Of a stretch of 64,000 nucleotides of DNA, positions 30,339 through 41,861 are shown piece by piece. Positions within the stretch are counted from its first letter, which is position 1; each line of letters opens with the position of its first letter. Made by a program: the position numbers and the translations under genes. The notes beneath the pieces are model-generated. The model was not told the DNA's origin and searched no databases. It was given only the letters and a program-made list of their open reading frames with translations. The stretch covers positions 405,062 through 469,061 of the forward strand of contig MU867086.1 in assembly GCA_033725935.1 (NCBI GenBank), given 5' to 3'. Origin of the DNA: Cladorrhinum sp. PSN259. Taxonomy: Eukaryota > Ascomycota > Sordariomycetes > Sordariales > Podosporaceae.

Positions 30339-33300
30339 ATGGTGCGTCAGGCACAAGAGAGAAAAAGCCAGAGAATGGCACAGACGGAGAACACGACAAA
30401 ACTCCAACCTCATTATAGCGCCACGATCGGGAAACGGCCAACGGGCCTCCCCAGGCCCAAATGGATCAGACTAATTCCACACCGACGGATCACAACTCGC
30501 ATCAGGAGGCCGCGAGCCGGATCCAACAAAAAGACCTCCACGGCGCATCACGAAACAGTCGCCAGAGCTACAGTACTAGGCAACGAGAACGCCTTAACTA
30601 TAGAAGTTCGATAGAAGGGCTCCAAAGGAAAGGAATACCGAGCCATTGCAGTAATCGACTCAGGGAGCACGATCAACATTATTAATCCTTCATTTATAAA
30701 CAAAACAAGGATACCGTAGGTCAAGAAGAAACAACCTTACCGAATAAAGACCTACGAAGGGCAAACGGCCAGTTACGATAGTAAAATCAGTTCACGGGAA
30801 ACAACACTCTTAATCACAGTGGATAATGACCCGCAGGAAGTGAATTTTAATATCCTACCTACAGGTCCCAAGTGCGACATGATTTTAGGACATCCGTGGT
30901 TAAAGAAATACAACCCGGATATCGACTGGGAGAATGGCCATCTTAACTCCAGGCTTAACACCAAACGGGTGAACAAAGCTGAACTGGATAGGGCTCCCAG
31001 GTGCCCAGAGGGATCAGAAGTCCCCTACGAGCAAACAAGACATATAAGCCACGACAAGCTAATATTAACTAACAGAGGAAAATCCAAGAACGGACCCTCG
31101 CACCCCAAAGAACCAGAACAATAGGTAATATATGTCAGACCAGAGAAACTAGAGGACAACCCGAGTAACGACCCGGGGCACGAACTTCCTAAGGAAAAAG
31201 AAGACTTTAGTAATATTCTAAGGGAATATCACAGTTTTACCGTCTTCAGACATAAGATAAAGAACAAGCTCCCCGCGAGAACCTCTTTCGACCACGAGAT
31301 TCGACTAAAGGAAGGAGCCAAATTACGATACCATAAAGCATACTACCTAAGACCACGATAGGACCAGGCCTTATAAGAATATATTAAGGAGAATTTACTA
31401 AAAGGGTTCATTCGGAAGTCGCAAAGCGAGGCAGCCTATCCCATTTTATTTATACCTAAGAAAGGGACAACAGACTTAAGGCTTGTAATTAATTATCGCT
31501 AACTGAACGAGGAAATAATCAAGAATAGGTATCCGCTGCCGCTTATTAGGGAGATGAAGGACAGACTAGCTAGCGCCCAATGGTTCAGTCGTCTTGATCT
31601 TCCGATGGCCTTTAGCCATATCCGGATTAAGGAGGGGGACGAGTGGAAAATAGCTTTCAGGACTCGCTACGGGCACTTTAAGTACCAGGTTATGCCTTTT
31701 GGACTCACTAACGCCCCGGCGATATTCTAAAGCATAATCGACCACACCCTACGCCCCTATCTAGATCGATTTGCCTTTGTATACTTGGACGATATCTTGA
31801 TTTATTCTAAGACGCTCGAGGAGCATCAGGAATACGTGCGACAGATTTTATAGACGCTATAAGACGCGGGATTATTAGTAAATCTACGTAAGAGCGAATT
31901 CCACGTGCAGAAAACAATTTTTCTTGGATTCGAGATCTCTCCGGGAGAAATCCGAATGGAACCAGCCAAAATTACGGCAGTCAAGGACTGGCCGGCACTA
32001 ATAAACCAGAAAGAAGTCAGGATGTTTATTGGATTTATCAATTTCTATAGATCCTTTATCAAAGGATTCGGTAAGATCGCCAAACCCCTATATGAGCTCA
32101 CTGGCGAAGGATATCCATTTGAATGGAAACAAGAATAACAAAACGCCTTCGACTAACTTAGAGAAGCTATTAATAGCGAGCCAGTATTACGAATGCCAGA
32201 TTTCAGCAGACCTTTCTAAATCGAGACGGATGCATCAGACTTTGCCATTGGAGCAGAGCTTTACCAATATTTCGACGACGGGCGATACCCCGTGGGATTC
32301 GTTTCGAAGAAAATCTCTGGACCAGCACTCAATTACCTAATCCATGACAAGGAGCTCATGGCCGTTATCGAGGCATTCGATGAATGGAGACCTTATCTTA
32401 GTGGGATTAAGGAGCCAGTGGATGTTTTTACAGACCACCGGAACTTGAAGTACTTCGTTACTAAGGAACTAAGTCCTAGATAAGTACGATGGGCAGAATT
32501 CCTAGCCCCCTTTAACTTCCGCATCTACTATGTCAAGGGAAAAGAAAATGCTAGAGCAGATGCACTCAGCAGAAGACCCGACCATAAGGGTAATAAGAAG
32601 TACGACGTAATACCACTTTTTAAGGAAAAAAACGGAACCTTAGAATACGCAATTCAGATCTGGGAGGATTGCGCCAGAACCTACTACATAGAGTGGGAAG
32701 ATTACGAATTTCAGGCCAAATGACGAGACGTCGACGAGGATAAAATGGAAGAACTGGAGTTACGGGTAGGACCCGAGGATAACGACCTAGTATAGTACCT
32801 TAATAAAGCGTACGTACTAGTGGACAAGAGACGAGCGTGTGTTACCAAACTGCACGAAGACAAACTTAGAGGACACCCAGGAATCAAGAAAACGCTCGAA
32901 CGCGTATAACAACACTACGCGTTCCTAAGGATGAAGAAGGTAGTAGAAGAGATAGTTAGAGAATGCGAAATGTGCATCAAGAGTAAGGCGGCAAGACATA
33001 AGCCGTATGGACTACTCGAACCTCTCCCTACCGCAGAACGAGCATGGGGATCCATATCGATGGACTTCATTACCAAGCTCCCCGACTCAACGGTACCAGA
33101 TGGAACAGACGTTAAATACGACTCCATCTGGGTAGTGGTTGATAGACTCACTAAGTAGGCCTACTTCATACCCTTCAGAGAAACCATTACGGCAGAACAA
33201 CTAGCCTACCACTTCGAACGGAACATCATGAGCCAACACGGGTTGCCAGATAACATTACTTCGGACAGAGACAAGCTATTTATATCTAAGTTTTAGCAAA

Positions 33301-34150
33301 CCCTAATGAAACGACTAGACGTCAAATCCAAGCTCTCGACCGCGTTCTACCCCCAGACTGATAGACAGACCGAACGACTTAACCAGGTTATTAAACAATA
33401 CCTTCGGTACTACATCAACTTTAAGCAGGACAACTAGGTTGACCTATTACCAACAGCACAATTGGCATACAACTCTAGCAATATAGAGTCAACGAATATA
33501 TCACCATTCTTCGCTAATTACGGATACCAGCTAAAGCTACGTCAGGGACCAGCAGCTAATATACCCAGAGCAGCGGTACGTGCAGGACGGTTACAGGAAA
33601 TACACGACATGCTGAAGGAAACACTCGAATTCGTCCGGGAACGAATGCGTATCCACTACGATAAATATAAGGTCGAGGGACCTCCCCTCAAGAAGGGAGA
33701 TAAAGTGTTTCTTCTTACACGCAACCTCCACACAAAACAACCAAGCAGGAAACTCGATTTCAAGAAAATCGGACCGTTTAAAATTAAGAGGAAAGTTTCG
33801 ACGTCAAACTATGAACTTATCCTACCCGATTCCATAAGAGTACGAACCAAAGTATTCCACATTTCCCTGCTTGAACCCGCACCAAGAAGAACCAGACTCG
33901 AGACGCAGCTCGAGGTAATAGACAACGAAGAAAAATTCGACGTCAAAGATATCCTAGATTCCCGAATTAGCAACAACAAACTTCAATATCTTATCAAATA
34001 GCTTAATTACGGACCAGAATCTAACTCGTAGGAACCTATCGATCTTTTAGACTGCTCGGAGAAGCTCCAGCAATTCCACCGACAGAACCCAGATCGACCT
34101 AGGATGCAAAATTTAAATCCAGGTTCGACCAGTCAACCCCTAAGGACATA
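30339..34150 (+). pseudogene. Gypsy pol pseudogene, copy 1
   Basis: A single frame with about twenty stops. In order: aspartic protease (VIDSGST near 30660), reverse transcriptase (FVYLDDILIYSK near 31780, the YLDD active site), RNase H (IETDASDFAIGAEL near 32220), integrase with an HHCC zinc site (CEMCIKSK near 32975) and DDE residues (SMDFITKLP, then TSDRDKLF), and a chromodomain (DILDSRISNNKLQYLIK then YGPE) in which two tryptophans are stops (TGG to TAG). The domain order is that of Ty3/gypsy chromoviruses. The chromodomain would direct insertion to marked chromatin. Not functional as it stands. Confidence 0.93.
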
Positions 34151-34185
34151 AGCCAGTCAGGGTTACCAACGTCCCCAAAGGACAG

Positions 34186-34686
34186 TTAGAGAGGATCGCC
34201 CATTGAGACTAGGAACCCCGATCCCGGAGTAGTAGCGAAAGGAGCCACCGGTTCTCCCGTCTCCTCCTCCCGTAAAAGAGTAGACTCCCGTAGAAAAGCT
34301 TCATAGGCCTTTCCCTTCAGAGCACAAGATTGTTCCTCTAACCGTGCAATCTTTACAGTCGCTTTTTTTAGGACCGATACTGTAGCCTCGCGCTCACGAT
34401 CAAGGCGGCGTTTCTCTTCCAAAATACCCCGGAGTACCTGAGAAGGATCACCTAAGATATTATAAGCAGAGTCCCGACCCACTAAGAGATAATTCTGACA
34501 AGACAAGCTTCGGTCGGAAACCTTGCAATCGGACAACTGCAAACGTAGATAACGCGAACAATTTATGGGCATGGCGAAACCAAACTCGTCGGCAAATTCA
34601 GCGTTATTAAGGCGACGTTCCTTAGAAGACCGCTATTACGATTTCTTCTTCTGTTGAGGTTTCTTCTATACCCTATTAGCGGACAT
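34186..34686 (-). pseudogene. Antisense ORF of the gypsy element, copy 1
   Basis: 167 codons counted from ATG 34686-34684 to the stop at 34186, on the strand opposite gag-pol, between the chromodomain and the polypurine tract. Two early codons are stops; the last 128 codons are open (34572-34186). The protein has a basic, Lys-rich start (MSANRV.KKPQQKKKS), a CxxY...CQNY segment that corresponds to CxxC...CxxC in copy 2, and a charged helical C-terminal half (RRLDREREATVSVLKK). Copies at 37420 and 59468 keep the same start, stop position and length. I do not recognise a family; a zinc-ribbon DNA- or RNA-binding role is a guess. Confidence 0.65.
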
Positions 34687-34768
34687 TTTGAGGAATGGAT
34701 GAAAGGGAGAACTCACAGTCACAACGACAAATTTCCTAGCGTCAGAAAGTCTTCGAGGCGAAGACTAT

Positions 34769-34782
34769 GGAGGAGGGGAAAC
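34769..34782 (+). other. Polypurine tract
   Basis: GGAGGAGGGGAAAC directly before the 3' LTR, the expected primer for plus-strand DNA synthesis. Also found in front of the LTR at 53933 (mutated) and, reversed, after the LTRs at 36830 and 58871. Confidence 0.8.
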
Positions 34783-34783
34783 G

Positions 34784-35270
34784 TGTTACGCCTCGCGCGT
34801 AAATCCCCCGCACACGGACCACTATACAGGGTATTGTGGGACCATGACCAATCGTTGGGCCAGGGATATGAAGACCCACGAAGTCCCGATGCAACCAATC
34901 AAGATGTGCCTGCTCTGATCGCTGCCAAGTACAGCAAGCACGGCGAGCAAGAAGCCTGCTCGCTATGATCGCGGATTTACAGAGCGAGCAGAGCGAGCAA
35001 GGTATAATATATACAGGAAATATATATAGATAGCTTCACTATAAGTAGAGGAAGTACTAGGCACTTCCTATCGTAAGGACTTGGTTCCTCACGCAAGCAA
35101 TACAATCGTTCATTATCTACAATACTCATAAGCGATACTTTGTAGAGCTACCTGTTAGTTGACAGTAATTGACCCCGTCTGAGAGCGTCCCATAACCTTC
35201 GATTCCCCTGTCATATTACCTTAGGCGTACTGCCTTGCAGTCTAAACCCTACCCGGTGCAGGTTGTAACA
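34784..35270 (+). repeat. 3' LTR of gypsy copy 1
   Basis: 487 bp, near-identical to 28102-28588, with a few G to A and C to T differences (for example TATGCAGGGCATTG against TATACAGGGTATTG). Confidence 0.95.
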
Positions 35271-35275
35271 CCTAA

Positions 35276-35594
35276 TAAGAAATATTTAAATAGGTATCCT
35301 TCGCTAATAAGCGTATATAAGGGTTTGGCAATCTTACCGAATCCTTTAATAAAGGATCTATAGAAATTAAAATATATATATAAGTTAATATTATTCAGGC
35401 ATAATATTTAAAAAATAAAATAAAGTATATAATGAGAAAATAAATATAGATATCCGCTTTAAATAATGATAAAGGTATTTTTAAAATTTACTATAGCTAA
35501 GAAGTAAAGCCATTCGTTCATTTATCCGAATATCAGTTTATGATTAATTAAAAGTATTAATATATATATATAGCAAATAAGGTCGGGACCTATT
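35276..35594 (-). other. AT-rich RIP-mutated gypsy remnant
   Basis: About 90 bp at 35300-35370 match the reverse-transcriptase region of the minus-strand element near 39960-40040. The remainder is very AT-rich and unidentifiable. Confidence 0.6.
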
Positions 35595-35830
35595 TATTAC
35601 AAGCTACACCGGGTAGAGTATAGACTACAAGGCAGTACGCCTGGGGTAAGATAACAGGGAAATTGAATGTTATAGGACGCTCTTAGACGGGGTTAACGAC
35701 TATTAATAATAGCTAATTCTCTCAACTTCTTTAAAGAGAAGTTACGGTACTCTATAAAGAAGATTATAAATAATAAACGTTTTTCGTAATATCTCAATAT
35801 AACGTTCGATCTTAACTAACGTAAATAACG
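35595..35830 (-). repeat. Truncated gypsy LTR plus start of internal region
   Basis: 35595-35785 matches the first 190 bp of a reversed LTR (ACACCGGGTAGAG, GGCAGTACGCCTGGGG). 35786-35830 matches the gag leader reversed (ACGTTCGATCTT). A deletion has joined them. Confidence 0.7.
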
Positions 35831-36768
35831 TATTATAACCTATACCGGGTAGGGTTTACACTATAAGGCAATATACTGAATGAGGGAAAACACAAACCTA
35901 CAACCACCCACACACCCACCATGAAAGAAGCATACGAAGTAGGCTTCTACCAAAAAGAAGCTTACATAGCCAAGTGACCCTTCTAACTAGGTGGGCAAGT
36001 ATAAAACTAAGTGGGAAAAGAGTGTGTGGGAAGAAGTGGTGGTGAATTCGCTCTTGATTTACTTCCTGGGAGCAAGCCTCCCAGGAAGGAAGCCTCCTTC
36101 TTTCTTGCTTGCTAGAGTGCTTCGTGTTAGCTGGAGTGCTTGCTTTCCTTCCCGAGTGGAAGGAAGGGGATACAGCTATATATACTGCAAAAAGAAAGAC
36201 TGATCTAAGAAGGTGCTCTCCTATATAGTCAAGCACGCTATATAGGCCACACAGCTAAGTAAGGTAGGCCACTGCCGCGAAATGGCCAAATTCACCAATT
36301 CAATACCTAGGGTAATATAATAAGGAAATCGAACGTTATAGGACGCTTTTAGATAGGGTTAATTATTATTAATTAATAGGTAATCCTATAAACTTCTCTA
36401 AAGAAATTACGAGAATATATAAAGAAGATTATAAATAATAAACGTTATATTACTTACGTAAGGAACTAAGTCCTTACGATAGGAAGTGCCTAATACTCTC
36501 CTTACTTACAATAAAGCCATTTATATATATTTTATAAGTATATTATACCTTACTTACTCTACTCGCTCTCTAAATCCGCGATCTTAGCGAGCGAACCTCT
36601 TGCTCGCTATACTTGCTATGGTTAGCAGCGGGCAGAGCAGGCACATCCTGACTAGTTACCTGGGGACTTATAGGTCTTCTTATCCCTGGCCCAATAATTA
36701 GCTATTATCCCTATAATGCCTTATATTATAGTCCGTATGCGGGGAAGACTTACGCGCCAAGCGTAATA
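35831..36768 (-). repeat. Old gypsy LTR split by a solo LTR of another family
   Basis: Left part 35831-35876 and right part 36303-36768 are one RIP-damaged reversed LTR; together they match the full LTR. The 426 bp insertion between them is described separately. Confidence 0.85.
35877..36302 (+). mobile_element. Solo LTR, family 2 (TGAAT...ATTCA)
   Basis: 426 bp with inverted ends TGAAT/ATTCA and an ATAC repeat at both flanks (35873-35876 and 36303-36306), inserted in a gypsy LTR. It has a strong hairpin (TTCCTGGGAG ... CTCCCAGGAA near 36062-36088). Little RIP damage. Two truncated relatives lie at 58317 and 58592. Copia-type origin is possible but no coding region is present. Confidence 0.75.
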
Positions 36769-36829
36769 GTAGTTAATAAATATTTATTTTTAGAAAATAG
36801 AGGATCTTAGATTAAAGTTGAAAGTATCG

Positions 36830-37321
36830 TGTTACAACCTGCACCGGGTAGGGTTCAGACTGCAAGGCAGTACGCCTGGGGTAATATGACAGGGGAATCG
36901 AAGGATATAGGACGCTCTCAGACGGGGTTAATTACTGTCAATTAATAGGTAGCTCTATAAAGTATCGCTATGAATATTGTAGATAATGAACGTGATATAT
37001 TGCTTGCGTGAGGAACTAAGTCCTTACGATAGGGAGTGCCTAGCACTCTTCCTACTTATAGTGAAGCTATCTACATATCTTTTCTAGGTATTCCGTACCT
37101 TGCTCTATCTGCTCTGTAGTCTTAGCACAGATCACATAGGGCAACTCTCAATGCTCTGTCTGCTCTGTGGTCTTAGCATAGATCATATAGAGCAACTCTC
37201 TGATTAGCTTTCCCGGGACTTATAGGTCTTTATATCCCTGGCCTAATGATTGGCTGTGGTCTGCGTGATGCCCTGCATTACGGTCCGTATACGGGGGAAG
37301 ACTTACGCGCGAGGCGTAATA
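36830..37321 (-). repeat. 3' LTR of gypsy copy 2
   Basis: 492 bp reversed LTR with U3 module type 2 (two units with CTCTGTAGTCTTAGCACAGA and similar, 37096-37204). Confidence 0.93.
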
Positions 37322-37419
37322 CGTTTCCCCTCCTTTACGGTCTTCGTCCCGAAGACTTTCTGACGCTAAGAAATTTGTCGTTGTGACTATAAGTTCTCCC
37401 TTTTCATCTAATCCTCGAA

Positions 37420-37899
37420 ATGTCCGCTAATAGGGTGTAGAAGAAATCCAAAGGGAAATCGTAACTGCGGTCTTCCACCAAGCGACGTTATTCTTTATAC
37501 GAATATACTGATATCTTTAGTCTCGCTATGCCTGTCGATTGTTTTCGCTGCAAGCGGTTGCGTCTTACGAATTATAAGGCTGCGGATCGCAGTCTTTATT
37601 GCCAGAATTGCGTTAATGCGAACGTAAGGGACTATAATATTTATGGCGAACCTACGGCGGTACTTCGCGGTCTGCTTAATAAGAAGTAACGTCTTAATAA
37701 AGAGAAGAAAGAAATATTCTCAAAGCTTCTGCGACTGGAAGCCCAGTCTCGTACGCTGGAATTAAAAGCGGGTAAGGTATTTTCTCGGGAGTACTAATTA
37801 CTCCGTAAGCAAGAGGCGGAGGAAGCGGGGGATTAGGCAGACCCTTCTACTATTATTCCGGGATCGGAGTTCCCAGTCTTAATGGGCGATCCTCTCTAA
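37420..37899 (+). pseudogene. Antisense ORF of the gypsy element, copy 2
   Basis: 160 codons on the strand opposite gag-pol, from ATG 37420 to TAA 37897-37899. The frame has five internal stops, all explainable as C to T or G to A changes. It keeps a complete CxxC-x16-CxxC motif: Cys41, Cys44, Cys61 and Cys64 (PVDCFRCKRL ... LYCQNC). The tail TIIPGSEFPVLMGDPL matches the end of the other copies. Function unknown. Confidence 0.65.
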
Positions 37900-37954
37900 T
37901 TGTCCTTTAGGGACGTTAGTAACCCTGATTGGCTTATTTCCTCAGGGGTTAACT

Positions 37955-40900
37955 GGTCGAATCTGGATCTAAATTTTATATCCTAGGTCGATCTAGGTTC
38001 TGTCGGTAGAATTGCTAAAGCTTCTCCGAGCAGTCTAAAAGATCGATAGGTTCCTATAAGTTAGATTCTGGTCCGTAATTAAGCTATTTAATAAGATATT
38101 AAAGTTCGTTATTGCTAATTCGGGAATCTAGGATATCTTCGACGTCGAATTCTTCTTCGTCGTTTATTACCTCGAGCTATATCTCAAGTCTAGCTTTTCT
38201 TAGTGCGGGTTTAAGCAGGGAAATATGGAATACTTTAGTTCGTATTCTTATGGAATCGGGTAGGATAAGTTCATAGTTTAATATCGAAACTTTCCTTTTA
38301 ATTTTAAACGGTCCGATTTTCTTAAAATCGAGTTTCCTGCTTAGGCGTTTCGTATAAAGGTTACGTATGAGAAGAAACACTTTATCTCCCTCCTCGAGGG
38401 GAGGTCCCTTAACCCTATATTTATCGTAATAGGTACGTATTCGTTCTCGGACGAATTCGAGTATTTCCTTCAGCATATCGTACATTTCCTGCAACCGTCC
38501 TGTACGTACTGCTACTTTAGGTACGTCTACTGCTAGTCCTTAACGTAGCTTTAGTTAGTATCCGTAATTAGCGAAGAATAGTAATATATTCGTCGACTCT
38601 ATACTGCTAAAGTTATATGCCAATTATGCTATTGGTAATAGGTTAACTTAGTTATCTTACTTAAAGTTAATATAATACCGAAGGTATTATTTAATAACCT
38701 AATTAAGTTATTCGGTCTATCTATCGGTCTAAGGGTAGAACGCGGTCGAGAGCTTGGATTTGACGTCTAGTCGTTTTATTAGGGCTTGCTAAAACTTAGA
38801 TATGAATAGCTTATCTCTATCCGAAATAATATTATTTGGTAATCCGTATTAGCTTACGATATTCTGTTCGAAGTAGTAGGCTAGTTATTCTGCCGTAATA
38901 GTTTCTTTAAAGGGTATAAAGTAAGCCTACTTGGTGAGTCTATTAACTATTACCCAGATAGAGTCGTATTTAACGTCTGTTCTATCTAGTACCGTTGAGT
39001 CGGGGAGCTTAGTAATAAAGTCCATCGATATAGATCCCTATACTCGTTCTGCGGTAAGAAGAGGTTCGAATAGTCCATACGGCTTATGTCTTACCGCCTT
39101 ACTCTTAATGCATATTTCGCATTCTCTAACCATCTCTTTTATTACCTTTTTTATTCTTAGAAACGCATAGTATTATTATATACGTTCGAGCGTTTTCTTA
39201 ATTCCTAGGTATCCTTTAAGTTTATTTTCGTATAGTTTGGTAACATACGTTCGTCTCTTATCCATTAGTACGTATGCTTTATTAAGGTATTATACTAGGT
39301 CGTTATCCTCGGGTCCTACCCATAACTCCAGTTCTTCCATTTTATCCTCGTCGACGTTTCGTCGTTTAGCCTAAAATTCGTAATCTTCTTACTCTATGTG
39401 GTAGGTTCTGGCGCAGTCTTTCCAGATCTAAATTGCGTGTTTTAAGGTTCCGTCTTTTTCCTTGAAAAGTGGTACTGCGTCGTATTTCTTATTGCCCTTA
39501 TGGTCGGGTCTTCTGCTGAGCGTATCTGCTCTAATATTTTCCTTTCCTTTGATATAGTGGATACGGAAGTTAAAAGGGGCTAGGAATTCTGCCTATTATA
39601 TTTATTTAGGACTTAGTTCTTTAATAACGAAGTACTTTAAGTTCCGGTGGTTTGTAAAAATATCCACTGGTTCCTTAATCCTACTGAGATAAGGTCTCTA
39701 TTCATCGAATGCCTCGATGACGGCTATAAGCTCCTTATTATAAATTGGATAATTAAATACTAGTCTAGAGATCTTCTTCGAAACGAATCCTACGGGGTAT
39801 CGCCCATCGTCGAAGTATTAGTAAAGCTCTGCTCCTATGGCAAAGTCTGATATATCCGTCTCGACTTGAAAAGGTCTGCTGAAATCTGGCATCCGTAGCA
39901 CTGGTTCATTACTAATGGCTTCTTTAAGTTAGTCGAAGGCGTCTTATTGTTCTTATTTCTACTTAAATAGATATCCTTCGCCAGTGAGCTTATGTAAAGG
40001 TTTGGCAATCTTACCGAATCCTTTAATAAAGGATCTATAGAAGTTAATAAATCTAATGAATATCCTGACTTCTTTTTGGTTTATTAGTATCGGCCAGTCT
40101 CTGACTGCCGTAATTTTGGCTAGTTCCATTCGGATTTCTCCCGGAGAGATCTCGAATCTAAGAAAAATTATCTTCTATACGTGGAATTCGCTCTTACGTG
40201 GATTCACTAATAATCCCGCGTCTTATAGCGTTTATAAAATCTGTCGTATATGTTCCTGGTGCTCCTCGAGCGTCTTAGAATAAATTAAGATATCGTTTAA
40301 GTATATAAAGGCAAATCGATCTAAATAAGGGCGTAAGGTATGGTCAATCATACTTTGGAATATCGCCGGGGCGTTAGTGAGTCTAAAAGGCATAACCTAG
40401 TACTTAAAGTGCCCGTAGCGAGTCCTGAAAGCTATCTTCTATTCGTCGCCTTCTTTAATCCGGATATAGCTAAAGGCCATCGGAAGATCGAGACGACTAA
40501 ATTATTAGGCGCTAGCCAGTCTGTCCTTTATCTCCTTAATAAGCGGCAGCGGATACCTATTCTTAATTATTTCCTTATTCAGTTAGCGATAATTAACCAT
40601 AAGTCTTAAGTCTATTGTCCCTTTCTTAGGTATAAATAAAATAGGATAGGCTGCCTTACTTTGCGACTCCCGAATAAACCCTTTTGGTAAATTTTCCTTA
40701 ATATATTCTTGTAAGGCCTGGTCCTGTCGTAGTCTTAGGTAGTATGCTTTATGGTATCGTAACTTAGCTCCTTTTTTTAGTCGAATTTTGTGGTCGAAAG
40801 AGGTTCTCGCGGGGAGCTCGTTCTTTATCTTATATCTGAAGACGGTAAAATTGTAATATTCCCTTAGAATATTGCTAAGGTCTTCCTTTTCCTTAGGAAG

Positions 40901-41740
40901 TTCGTGTCCCGGGTCGTTACTCGGGTTATCCTCTAACTTCTTTAGTCTGACATATATTACCTATTATTCTGGTTCTTTAGGGTATAAGGGTCCGTTCTTA
41001 GATCTTCCTTTATTAGTTAATATTAGCTCGTCGTAGCTTATATATCTTGTTTGCTCGCAAGGGATCTCTTATCCCTTTGGGCACCTAGGAGCCCTATCCA
41101 GTTCTGCTCTATTCACCCGTTTAGTATTAAGCCTGGAGTTAAGATGGCCATTCTCTTAGTCGATATCCAGGTTATATTTCTTTAATTACGGATATCCTAA
41201 AATTATATCGTATTTAGGACCTGTAAGTAAAATATTAAAGTTCATTTTCTACGGGTCATTATCTACTGTAATTAAGAATATCGTTTCCCGTAAACTAATT
41301 CCACCATTATAACTGGCCGTTTGCCCTTCGTAGGTCCTTATTCGGTAAGGTTGTTTTTTCTTAACCTACGGTATCCTTATCTTGTTTATAAACGAAGGAT
41401 TAATAATGTTAATCGTGCTCCCTAAGTCGATTATTATAATGGCTCGGTATTCCTTTCCTTTAGAGTCTATCTATCGAACTTCTATAGTTAAGGCGTTCTT
41501 ATTGCCTAATATTATAGCTCTGGCGATCGTTTTATAATACGCTATGGAGGTCTTTTTGTTAGATCCGGCTCGCGGCCTCCTAATACGAGTTATAATCCGT
41601 CGGTATGGAATTAGTCTGATCTATTTGGGCCTGGGGAGGCCCGTTAGCCGTTTCCCGATCGTGGCGCTATAATAAGGTTAGAGTTTTATCGTATTCTTTA
41701 TCTATGCTATTCTCTGGCTTTTTCTCTCTTATGCCTGACG
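37955..41740 (-). pseudogene. Gypsy pol pseudogene, copy 2
   Basis: Reads on the minus strand with the same domains as copy 1. Recognisable stretches include the integrase C-terminus at 38494-38177 (GDKVFLL, PDSIRIRTKVFHISLL), the reverse-transcriptase region near 40300 and the protease near 41400. Stops are very frequent, so no domain is intact. Confidence 0.85.
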
Positions 41741-41861
41741 CACCATGCATATAGGCAGTCCTTATAGTTAGGTTTATCTTTATCTTAATATTCTGTGGGT
41801 ATTTGGCTTTCTATATAAAGGACGTTAGTATATTCTGTTAATGTCTTAAAATTCTATTCGT

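Larger units (their letters stand above)
28102..35270 (+). mobile_element. Complete Ty3/gypsy chromovirus, copy 1 (RIP-inactivated)
   Basis: 7169 bp with two 487 bp LTRs, gag, pol (protease, reverse transcriptase, RNase H, integrase, chromodomain), an extra antisense frame and a polypurine tract. It is flanked by the exact 5 bp duplication CCTAA (28097-28101 and 35271-35275). The LTRs differ at only a few transitions, so insertion was fairly recent, yet coding frames carry many CAA to TAA and TGG to TAG stops. Confidence 0.95.

Noticed and set aside
37096..37204. Repeated 20-50 bp units in LTRs that look like a short array
   Set aside because: Only two units and present in every LTR; they are U3 repeats, not a CRISPR array.
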